Origin: Gymnothorax reevesii
Lineage: Eukaryota; Chordata; Actinopteri; Anguilliformes; Muraenidae
Assembly (NCBI GenBank): GCA_029721435.1
Contig: CM056583.1
Location: forward strand, 88,365,620 to 88,429,619
Direction of reading: 5' to 3'
DNA: 64,000 nucleotides
The notes under the pieces are model-generated. The model was given only the letters and a program-made list of their open reading frames with translations, did no database searches and was not told the origin of the DNA. Of this stretch, positions 13,301 through 25,287 are shown piece by piece; position 1 is the stretch's first letter, and every line of letters starts with the position of its first letter. The translations under genes and the position numbers were made by a program.

Positions 13301-16300
13301 GCACAATCGTGTGGAACTTTTCATAAGTACTTTGCCGAGTGTGATTCGTAACTATGGAGTTAAATTACTGCCAAAACCTTGTATACAAACCGAACATGTT
13401 TTACAAATGCACCACGATTCACAAACAAATACAATGTGATTTGCAAATATAAAAATGATTCACGTGCAAATAAAGTGTGGTTTGCAAATATAAAAACGAT
13501 TTGCAAACAAATACAGTGTGATTTGCAAATATAAAAACGATTCACGTACAAACAAGGTGTGATTTGCAAATATAAAAACGATTTGCAAACAAATACAGAG
13601 TGGTTTGCAAATACAAAACACCATTAACAAACGAATGTTTTCAGTTTTACCAATACAAAACGTACCGATTACAAGTATACGACGAGAACCATTTCCTACA
13701 AGTACAAATCACTTTTGGCAGTTTTCTACCGCTGACATGGCGTAAAGGATTTTCTCACAAATGTCCTCACTGTTATTGTCCCTGTTAAACAGCAGGTGGG
13801 GCTATGACTCAATATCCTAGATCTCTACACCGTGACGTTGAACAGAATAGAGAACGGCCGCCAGCGACAACCGTGGACATGAGGATGATGGCTGAGGCTA
13901 AATAAAAACGCAGTGTCTTCGTGTTCGAAATAATTCCGTGTCCGACAGTGGGATGGTGTCAATATAACTACGTGTCCGACAGTGGATTATTGTTTTTAAT
14001 CTCATGAAGTCTACTGAATCTTTTAGATAGCCTATTAAACGTGAATGTTTGATCAGATGGCTCAGTTCTTCAAGATGGGTACCCAATCAATGTTTCTGTT
14101 TAAGCTCTGCTCAATAAAGTGTTCTGATTGATAGTGATATATTTTTATTTTCCATTTCGTTATAAATCTGGGCCCGTATTCACAAAGCATCTTATCTTAG
14201 CGCAAGGAGTACTCCTAAGTCGCGCTAAAACATTTATGATAAAACAATCTTAAAATTCACAAAACCGCTGAGAGCAACTTTTAGTGAAGAAAATTGGTAA
14301 CTCAATCGGGGTAGCTCTGAGATAGGCGGGAGTAATCTCCGTTGCTATGGCTGATGTCAATTCTCATGCACGAGTCTTGGAATAATGAGCACGGTGATTG
14401 GTTGTTTGGTGGCTGGGCAACCCATTGAAAAAAATATCCCACATACAACCCATGGAGGAAAAAATGAGAAAATTGTCCAAGGGACTGGTTTGTCCAATAA
14501 AATAATGGCAGTTGTTACGGGTTCGGCAGTTTTCAAATGCATTTCAAAGTAGAGAGGTACGACAATCCCCTTTTTAAACACTGCCCTAACCCTAAGCCTA
14601 ACCTTAACTTTAACATTGACATTAAATTATTTTCTTCCCTACAGCTATAATAATTTAAAACAGGGTTACTTTTAAGCAAGTTATTGTTAACATACAAAGC
14701 ATTGGTTTTTCTAGATTCGGTTTAAAATAATAGCATATTGAGCACTTTTGAAAATTGCAATGCACGGTCCCCGCATATTACGCTCTAGGCAAATAAACGT
14801 ACATAGGAAAGAGATAATTGTAAAAACATTAATAGCATTAAACAAGTTATTAATGAAACGCGTCACTTGCCCCAATAGCTACTTGTTACCCGATGAGAAT
14901 GAGAATATGTTGCGATCATTTAAATGTCGAGCCGTTCAAGTTTGTTTGCCCTAAACTGTCATGGATGTAAGCTCAAAATGACGCGAAAGCCCAGCTGGAG
15001 CCAAGACCAGTTACTGCTGCTGGGCCAGTTGGTGCTGGAGCGAAAGCATGTAACCTAATCAGAGGGAAAATTGGCTCGGGGGTGAACAGCAAATCCAAGC
15101 GGTATGCGTGGGATAATATCAGCCAACAGATCGTTGCAGCGTTACCCTCGGTGTCTCGGATGGCTAAAAGTTGCTCTCAGCGGTTTTGTGAATTACTTTT
15201 CAGATTTTACTCCTACATAAAATGTTTTAGCGCGAATTAGGAGTACTCCTAGCGCTAAGATAAGATGCTTTGTGAATACGGGCCCAGATTTATAACGAAA
15301 TGGAAAATAAAAATATATCACTATCAATCAGAACACTTTATTGAGCAGAGCTTAAACAGAAACATTGATTGGGTACCCATCTTGAAGAACTGAGCCATCT
15401 GATCAAACATTCACGTTTAATAGGCTATCTAAAAGATTCAGTAGACTTCATGAGATTAAAAACAATAATCCACTGTCGGACACGTAGTTATATTGACACC
15501 ATCCCACTGTCGGACACGGAATTATTTCGAACACGAAGACACTGCGTTTTTATTTAGCCTCAGCCATCATCCTCATGTCCACGGTTGTCGCTGGCGGCCG
15601 TTCTCTATTCTGTTCAACTTCACGGTGTAGAGATCTAGGATATTGAGTCATAGCCCCACCTGCTGTTTAACAGGGACAATAACAGTGAGGACATTTGTGA
15701 GAAAATCCTTTACGCCATGTCAGCGGTAGAAAACTGCCAAAAGTGATTTGTACTTGTAGGAAACGGTTCTCGTCGTATACTTGTAATCGGTACGTTTTGT
15801 ATTTGTAAAACTGAAAACATTCGTTTGTTAATGGTGTTTTGTATTTGCAAACAACTCTGTATTTGTTTGCAAATCGTTTTTATATTTGCAAATCACACCT
15901 TGTTTGTACGTGAATCGTTTTTATATTTGCAAATCACACTGTATTTGTTTGCAAATCGTTTTTATATTTGCAAACCACACTTTATTTGCACGTGAATCAT
16001 TTTTATATTTGCAAATCACATTGTATTTGTTTGTGGATCGTGGTGCATTTGTAAAACATGTTCGGTTTGTATACAAGGTTTTGGCAGTAATTTAACTCCA
16101 TACCGTAACGTAAATCTAAGAGACATTTACAAACTTGACAACAAGCTTTCGTTGCCGGAATGGGGAACAACAGTAACACGGCCACGTCAACAACAAATGA
16201 CTTTATAAGGTGCAGTCGTTTAGCTTACTTTCGTCTCTTGCAACTGGTTGTTCTTGCTGGTTGCTGCGCTCATATTCAAATCCCAGCCAACGTATTGAGA

Positions 16301-19300
16301 TCAGTGAAAGCAAACGCAGGTAGCCAACACACTTTGGTGCGTCGCTCTAATCAGTTCGTGTAGAATGTTGAGAGACATTAGGTCTGGTTTTGGCGCTAGC
16401 GCATATCATCGTAAAAAAATATACAGTATAATTTTATTATTCAGTCAGCACAGGGGCCAGCGCGGGGGCACAGGACATCGGCAGGGCGGCTCAGGCCCCT
16501 GTAGGCCCCCGTGTAAAACCGCCACTGTATAGCATAGCTTTTTGTGATTAATCAGTACTTCTGGCAAAAGAACTGTCTAAATAAGCAAATCACTTTGATC
16601 AGAACAAAGTACAGTGAGAGGACCTGTTAGTTAGTGGGTGAGGATTTTAGCCCTCCTCGAGGGGGGCGGTTCGGTGAACGGAGTCACTCACCTGCACTCG
16701 TCTCAGGGGGGGGCGGGGGAATTAGAGATCGATTGGGCAGCAGGTCCTCCAGGTCCTTCATGACTTGATTAGTGCTGTCTGTGTTATTCCTGCGATTCTT
16801 CTCCTCGTCCCTTTGCTGAGATTACAGCATCGTTAGGGTGAACAGTGTCATTTTTAGGACTGAATATCTACTTTCCCCTTGAGGCAGAATGAGCTGTGAG
16901 CCTGAATCTCTCCGGAACCGTGTGTTACTCACCATCTGCATCTTCTTCTTCAGTTCCATGTTGGAGTTTTGGTAAGCCGTCGAGACAGAATTCAGGTAGT
17001 AAATTGCCAGTCTGCAGGAGAGTATGTAGATATGGCAGTAAAGGCTCTGTATATCTGTGTGTATGTTTCAGTGTGTATAAATATGCTTGTGTGTGCTGTA
17101 CATGTATCTGTATATGAAGACCACAAAGGAAAAATGAGTCCAAATTTATCATTTTTGTATATATATTTGTTATGGCCCCAATTTGTTACTACATTTATAA
17201 CACAAACAGCAACAGCAAGGGATGACAAAAACAGTTTTAACAACTAAACACATTTAATTTTTAAACAAAGACAAAGACTAATAACAACCTCCAACTAAAG
17301 ACCAAGATTGATAAATAAGAAAAAACAGAAATAATTACAGTCCCTTTTTGTGGGGTGGCTTGGTGATGTCCTGGATAATGAAAATGCTCAAACACAGGCA
17401 AAGAAATCCACAAAAGAAACATTACAGGTCTTGAACAGAATGGCAGGTCTGGTCATCTTCTTGCAATTTCTCCTACTACTTTACTGTCTCAATTCTTTTC
17501 CTTATATACTCTTTTGCAGACCCCACCCACATTTAGACCTCTTTTTTTTTTTAACTTTCTGAGACTTGCCCCAGACATGTCCAGGACATGTCTATACATG
17601 ACTCCAGTCTGAGCTAAACAAAAAAAAGATAAATACTGCCATCTAGTGGCCTATATTCACATTACACCTCCATTCCAAAAGGGAAAAATTTTGACTCACA
17701 AAGGCAAAATTTTTCTTTTCAATACAAAATGGTTAAGTGAACACTTGTCTATATATACATATCATACAATATTCAAACACATGATATATATATACACATT
17801 CAAACACGGGATAAGCAATCAGCAATTACATTGTCTGTACCCTTCACATGCTTAATTTCCAAGTCAAACTCCTGTAAAATCAAACTCCAATTCAACAATC
17901 TCCGATTCTTGTTTTTCATCTTACTCAAAAACGTTAACGGATTGTGGTCAGTGTACACAATCATTGGCTTTTGTCCTGTACAAACATAAACCTCAAAGTG
18001 TTGTAAAGAAAGGACCAGAGCCAACAGTTCCTTCTCTATTGTGGAATAGTTCCTTTGGTGGCGATTGAACTTCCTGGAGAAGTATGCCACGGGATGCTCA
18101 ATGTCATCAGAGTCACTTCTCTGTAGGAGCACAGATCCACAAGCTTGGTCGCTAGCATCGACCGCGATGGAGAACGGTTTGTTGAAGTCAGGAGATTTGA
18201 GCACGGGGAAGTGACACAGCAGAGACTTCAGGTGATCGAAGGCTCTCTGGCATGCATCATCCCAGGTGAACTTTACGCCTTTCTTCAGTTGGTTAGTTAG
18301 ACTGAGAGCAATCTCAGCAAAGTTCTTGCAGAACTTGCGGTAGTACCCGATCATTCCAAGGAAGCGGCGCAAAGCTTTTTTGTTGTCAGGAACTGGAAAG
18401 TCCATGATGGCTTGGACTTTAGCATTTATGGGTGCCACCTTACCCTGGCCTATGACGTAGCCAAGATAGGTGACAGTAGCACAACCAAAGTCACTCTTGC
18501 TCAGGTTAACAGTCAGGTTAGCCTGGGTCAGGCGCTGGAACAACGTCTCTACATCTTTTAGATGTTCTTCCCAGGAGTCACTCCATGTGATCAGGTCATC
18601 GATGTACGCACCCGTGTGTGGCAATCCGGCGATTGTAGACTGTATCATCCTTTGGAACGTGGCTGGGGCATTTTTCATGCCAAAGGGTAGGACTTCATAC
18701 TGGTACAATCCAGATGGTGTGGCAAAAGCAGAGATGCTCTTGGCCCTCTCAGTTAAAGGCACACACCAATAACCCTTCAATAAATCAATCTTGGTCAGAA
18801 ACTTTGCTTGCCCTACACTATCAATACAATCATCAATCCTAGGTATTGGAAATACATCAGTTCTAGTTACAGCATTGACTTTGCGATAATCTGTACAGAA
18901 TCTAGTACTTCCATCAGGTTTTGGAACTAGCACACAGGGTGAACTCCAATCTGAGTTGGAGGGTCTGATAATATCATGTTTTAACATGTACTCAACCTCT
19001 TTCTCAGCAATCTTTCTCTTTTCAGGATTCATCCGGTATGGATGCTGTTTTATTGATTTGGCATCACCAACATCTACATCATGAGAGGCTATAGTAACTC
19101 TCTTTGGAACATCAGGAAACAAATCCTCATATTTCTTGATCAACCTTTCAAACTGATCTCTCTGTGAGGGTTCTAAGTGCTGGAGTTTTACATCAAGATT
19201 TTGCAACACTTCAGTGTTTGACAATTTACATGAAAGAACTTCAGCTTTAATTCTTGGTTCATCATCTTGAAACTCCCCCTCATCTTCACACGTTTCGACC

Positions 19301-22300
19301 ATTGGAGAATCTGAAGTGACAGCTGCAACCCTAGCATTTCTGTCATGATAAGGCTTTAGCATGTTAATATGACACAATTGTTTTGGTTTTCTCCTATCTG
19401 GAGTCTTCACAATGTAATTGAGATCATTGAGTTTTGTCAGAATTTCATAAAGACCATGAAATCTAGCCTGCAATGGATTGGACTGCAAGGGAAACAACAC
19501 AAGGACCATTTCTCCTGGTTTAAACTCACGGCTTCTAGCCTTATGATCATACCAAGTTTTCATTTTTCCCTGACTTGATTTCAAGTTCTCTTTGGCAAGG
19601 TCACAAGCTGCACGCAATCTTTCCTTGAACTTGCTAACATAGTCTAACAGACTGATTTGCGGCTCTTCCTCTTGCCATTGTTCACTCAATAATAGCAAAG
19701 GTCCTCTCACTTCATGACCAAACACTAGCTCAAATGGACTGAATCCAGTAGACTCCTGCACTGCTTCTCTAGCTGCAAACAACAGCAAATGAACCCCTTC
19801 ATCCCAGTCTTTCTCATGGTCATAACAATAAGTCCTCATCATTGTCTTGAGAGTGGAATGAAACCGCTCTAAGGCACCCTGACTTTCTGGATGATAGGCA
19901 CTAGAAAGAATCTGTTTTGCACCTAGTTCATACACAACCTGCTGAAACAATCCTGAAGTGAAATTGCTACCTTGGTCTGACTGAATTTCCCTGGGAAGGC
20001 CAAACAACGTGAAGAACTTTATCAAAGCCTTCGAGATTGCAGTTGCCTTGATGTTACGTAGAGGTATGGCTTCGGGGAATCTGGTAGATGCACACATGAT
20101 TGTCAACAAGTACTGATTTCCAGATCTAGTCTTGGGTAATGGACCAACGCAATCAACAATGACCCTAGAGAATGGCTCCCCAAATGCTGGGATAGGCTGC
20201 AATGGAGCTACAGGTGGGTCTAACTGGTGTTTTCCAACTACCTGACAAGTGTGACAGGTTTTGCAAAAGTTGGAAACGTCTTTCCGAAGCCCAGGCCAAA
20301 AGAAGTGTTTCATGATCTTATCAACAGTCTTGTTAACACCAAGATGACCTCCTAAAGGTAAACTATGAGCCATTGTTAAGATCTCATTCCTATAGACCTT
20401 CGGAACAACAATTTGCCTGACCACTGCCCAATCTGCATTGGCAGGGATATCAGGAGGGCGCCACTTCCGCATCAACACACCATCCTTGAGATAATACCCA
20501 ACTGGAACTGCATCTATTTCTTTTTCAGGAAGGGCTCTCCTCTTTAGTACACCAATTTCAGGATCATTAGTTTGCTCCTCAATCAACCGCTTTCTGGACA
20601 GAGACAAGTCTCCAGACACATCAGAATCACCAGACCCATCCGGCTGGCTGAATAGAGAACTGATAAAAGTATCTGATAAGTCCTCAAACGGAGAAACCAT
20701 AGTAGGCCAATCAGAGTCATGAGGCGAACCACCTGAGTCCTGACTATTCATTGTACTGGACGGCACCACAACATCATCTTCTTTAGCCTTCTTGGCCATA
20801 GCACGAGTCACTGCGCAAGAAGGATACAGAGATGGGTCCTCATCCCCATTTTCAGTGCTCGGCTGTGAAGTAAGATGTACAGGGGGAACTACTTTGCCCC
20901 CAGCCAGGTCATTGCCTAGCAACAGAGAAACACCCTTTATAGGTAGACTTGACATAAGTCCCACCTTTACCTGTCCTGTAACTAAATCTGACTTCAAGAA
21001 TATAGAGCGCAGGGGTACAGATACAGTCCTCCCTTCAATACCTTGTACAAGTATGAAATCCCCTGAAGCGGTCTCATCACGTAACTCCAAGGAGTCCATC
21101 AACAAAAGTGACTGAGAAGCTCCGGTATCCCTTAGGATATATATGGGGACAGGAGTAGTATGCTCATTCAGAGCCACAAATCCCTCTGACACAAATGGAA
21201 GAAATTCCTCCCTCACAAAGTCAGCTGTATTAGGCTTTTTAGCCCCACAAGAAGCAGGTAATTTAGCAGATTGGTTATCCACTACAGGGGTTTCTAACCT
21301 TGTTTTCACAAAGGCATTTGGTTTGGTATCCTTTTCTTTTTCTTTCTTAGCTTTAAGGAACCAACAGTTAGTTGTAACATGACCAGATTTCTTGCAATAA
21401 CTGCAAACTAGACCACTTCTGTCACTGTCAGCTTTCACACTTTGATCAGACCTGTTACTGGATTTCTGAGCACCATCACCAGATTTGTCTTTGTCTTTGG
21501 GTGAGGAATCTTGGGTATCACCGTAACCCTTTTTCTGAAATTGGGACCATTTATTGTTACTGCTAGACTGAAATTTGGACTTATGAGTGAGAACATATTC
21601 ATCTGCAAATTTGGCAGCTGATTGCAAATTCAGTGCTTGCTTCTCATTAAGGTAGGTCTTAACATCATCCTTAACACAGTTCTTGAATTCTTCAACTAAC
21701 ACCATCTCTTTTAGTGAGTTGAAATCATCCTTGACCTCCATAGAAGTACACCAGCGCTCAAAGCAAACCTGCTTCTCATTAGCAAATTCAACATAAGTCT
21801 GATTTTCAGATTTCTTCAGACCTCTGAATTTCTGTCGGTAAGCCTCTGGAACCAACTCATAAGCTCTCAAAATAACCTTTTTGACAACCTCATAATCAGA
21901 GGAATCATCTGCAGACAAAGCCGAATAGGCTTGTTGAGCTTTTCCCTTGAGGACAGTTTGCAACATCAGAGGCCAGTGTTCCTTTGGCCACTGGCAACTC
22001 TTTGCTACCTTTTCAAAACACTGGAAATAGTTGTCAACATCCTTTTCTGAAAATGGAGGCACCAGTTTTACCTCCTGGCTAGCCCGAAATTTATTTTCAG
22101 TTGCAATTTTTATTTTTAGTTGCTCCATTTGGAGTCTTTCTTCTCTATCGAGTTTCTCTAATTCAAAATCTCTCTGTCTTGCAAATTTTTCTAACTCAAA
22201 TTCTCTTTGTTTTTCTTCTCTTGCTAATTTTTCTAACTCAAACTGCCTTTGTTTTTCTTTTTCTTCCCTCTCAAATTCTCTTTGTTTCTCTTTTTCCTCC

Positions 22301-23222
22301 CTTTCTTTTTCTCTTTCTTCCCTTTCTTTCTCTTTTTCCTCCCTTTCTTTTTCTCTTTCCTCCCTTTCAATCTCTAGCATTTTTAATTTAAGTTCCATTT
22401 CCATATTTGGATTTTCCACTGGAAACTGTTCCAGATCTCCGGGTGCAAACACATTTTCATCAATGTAATATTCAACTATCTCTCTAGCCAGTCTTGCTTT
22501 TCGCATGGCTGGTTTTACCTCTGTCAGCTCCAACTGTCTGCAAATTTCTAGCAGTTCTGTCTTTTTAAAAGACTTCAAAACCCCTACGGTTGGTGATGCC
22601 AAGAAATCATCCATTGCTGTTGTCAATATATATCTAGGAAAATTCACAAAACAATTTCACAATTTGGAATGTTAGATTTTCAATAAATTACTCACACAAT
22701 GGTCTATCCCGGACGAGCCCCCAATTTGTTATGGCCCCAATTTGTTACTACATTTATAACACAAACAGCAACAGCAAGGGATGACAAAAACAGTTTTAAC
22801 AACTAAACACATTTAATTTTTAAACAAAGACAAAGACTAATAACAACCTCCAACTAAAGACCAAGATTGATAAATAAGAAAAAACAGAAATAATTACAGT
22901 CCCTTTTTGTGGGGTGGCTTGGTGATGTCCTGGATAATGAAAATGCTCAAACACAGGCAAAGAAATCCACAAAAGAAACATTACAGGTCTTGAACAGAAT
23001 GGCAGGTCTGGTCATCTTCTTGCAATTTCTCCTACTACTTTACTGTCTCAATTCTTTTCCTTATATACTCTTTTGCAGACCCCACCCACATTTAGACCTC
23101 TTTTTTTTTTTAACTTTCTGAGACTTGCCCCAGACATGTCCAGGACATGTCTATACATGACTCCAGTCTGAGCTAAACAAAAAAAAGATAAATACTGCCA
23201 TCTAGTGGCCTATATTCACATT

Positions 23223-23270
<48 letters not shown>

Positions 23271-25245
23271 TTCCATTGCTTTGTTTCTAAGATCGTTCTG
23301 AATTTTTAATTCATCATTTCTCCACAACGTAAAAATGTGACTCTGATCATTTTTCCATTGTGGTCTCCATATTTGTATGACTGAATTTGTGCTACTGTGT
23401 GGTGCGCGTCTGTGCATGTCTGTCTTTGTGCATATGTGCGTGTTACGTATGAGCACACACAGTATCTGAATACAGGTGTGTACATTGGTGTGTGTGAGCA
23501 TGAATTTGGTGTTTACGTGTGTGCATTTATGTACAACCCCAATTCCAAAATAGTTGGGACAAAGTGTAAATTGTGAATAAAATCAAAACGCAATGACTTT
23601 CAAATCACACCAGCCAGTATTTTATTCATAACAGAACAGAGATAACATAGCAATTGTTGAAACAGAAATTTTACAATTTTATCCACAAAATGAGCTCATT
23701 TCAAATTTGATGGCTGCTACTCAAAAAGGTTGGGACAGGGGTCTGTTTACCATGGTGTAGCATCCCCTCTTTTTAACAGAGTGGAGGTGTCTGGGCATTA
23801 AGGAGACAAGTTTCTTGAGTTTAGCCATTGGAATTTGATCCCACTCTATTTAATACAGGCTTCCAGCTGCTGGAGAGCTTTGGGTCTCCTTTGATGGACT
23901 TTTCGTTTAATCATGCGCCAAATACTCTCAATCTGTGAAAGATCAGGACTGCAGGCAGGCCAGTTCAGCACACAGACTCTTCTACTACGAAGCCATGCTG
24001 TTGTAATGGCTGCAGTATGTGGTGTTGCATTGTCCTGCTGAAATACACAAGGCCTTCCCTGGAATAGATGTCATCATGAGGGGAGCATATGTTGCTCTAA
24101 ACCCTATATATACCTTTCAGCATTCATGGTGCTTTTTAAAACATGCAAGTGTCCCACACCATATGCACTAATACATCCCCATACCATCAGAGATGCTGGC
24201 TTTTGAACAGAACGCTGATAACAGGAGGGGTGGTCTCTCTCCTCTTTAGCCTGAGGGACACGACGTCCAGAATTTCCAACAAGAATGTCAAAGTTGGACT
24301 CGTCTGACCACAGGACACTTTGCTACAGTCCATTTTAAATGATCCTTGGCTCACAGAACACGGCGGGGCTTCTGGATCATGCTCAACAATGGCTTCCTTT
24401 TTGCATGATAGAGTTTTAGGTGGCATCTCTGGATGGCACGGCAGACTGTGTTTACAGACAGTGGTTTCTTGAAATATTCCTGGGCCCATTTAGTAATGTT
24501 AATGACAGAATCATGCCGGTGAGTGATGCAGTGGCGTCTGAGGGCCCAAAGATCACGGGCATCCAGTAAAGGTCTTCGGCCTTGTCCCTTACGGACAGAG
24601 ATTTCAAACCTTCAAAGCCTTTGCAATTTGACGTTGAGGAACATTGTTTTTTAAAGTATTCCACAATTTTTTTATGCAAGCCTTCACAGGTTAGAGAGCC
24701 TCTGGCCATCTTTACTTCTGAGAGACTCAGCCTCTCTAAGACATCCCTTTTATAGCCAATCATGTTACACACCTGATGCCAGTTAACTTAATTACTTGCT
24801 TTAAATGTTCTTTCAGCTGATTCGCTTATATATTAATTGCTTTTTCAGCCCCTTTTTGCCTGTGTCCCAACTTTTTTGAGACCTGTGCAGCCAGAAAATT
24901 TAAAATGAGCTCATTTTGTGAATAAAAATGTAAAATGTCTCAGTTTCAACATTTGAAATGTTATCTATGTTCTATTGTAAATAACATATTGGCTCATGTG
25001 ATCTGAAAGTCATTGCATTTTGATTTTATTCATAATTTACACTTTGTCCCAATTTGGAATTGGGGTTGTATGCATGTGTATGTGTGTTTGTGTAGGCGCA
25101 CATGTGTGTACTTGTGTGTATGTGTGTTTAAGTGTTAGTGTGTGAATTTTTGGTCTTTGAGTGCATGCATTATCTATGCGTTTATTTATGTATGTACACC
25201 TGTCTGTATGTGTGTGTGTGTGTGTGTGTGTGTCAGCGCGAGTGA

Positions 25246-25287
<42 letters not shown>

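Larger units (their letters stand above)
12061..16527. mobile_element. hAT-like element containing a giant palindrome
   Basis: Starts CAGTGGCGGTTCTAGAC and ends GTGTAAAACCGCCACTG, an imperfect TIR (CAGTGGCGGTTYTA). It is flanked by an 8-bp duplication, TATCGCAT at 12053-12060 and TATAGCAT at 16528-16535, with one mismatch. The subterminal parts are G/C-rich (GGGGGGGCCC). No hAT transposase was recognised, so it is non-autonomous. It lies in tmc2 intron 19. Confidence 0.75.
17168..23225 (-). mobile_element. Complete Ty3/gypsy (Gmr1-type) LTR retrotransposon
   Basis: A 6,058-bp element on the minus strand, the same strand as tmc2, inside tmc2 intron 17. It has two 499-bp LTRs that read alike, an 18-nt primer-binding site, a purine-rich tract and a single uninterrupted polyprotein frame. 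The domain order gag, protease, integrase, reverse transcriptase, RNase H is the reverse of standard Ty3/gypsy and typical of the Gmr1 group first described in cod. No env-like frame is present. Matching LTRs and an intact frame suggest a young insertion. The flanks are (AT)n, so a target duplication cannot be defined. Confidence 0.95.

Noticed and set aside
13395..16060. CRISPR-like array
   Set aside because: The regularly spaced units are a simple tandem repeat in a vertebrate transposon, without spacers.
17157..23235. Target-site duplication of the gypsy element
   Set aside because: Both flanks are (AT)n, so a 4-5-bp duplication cannot be distinguished from the repeat.
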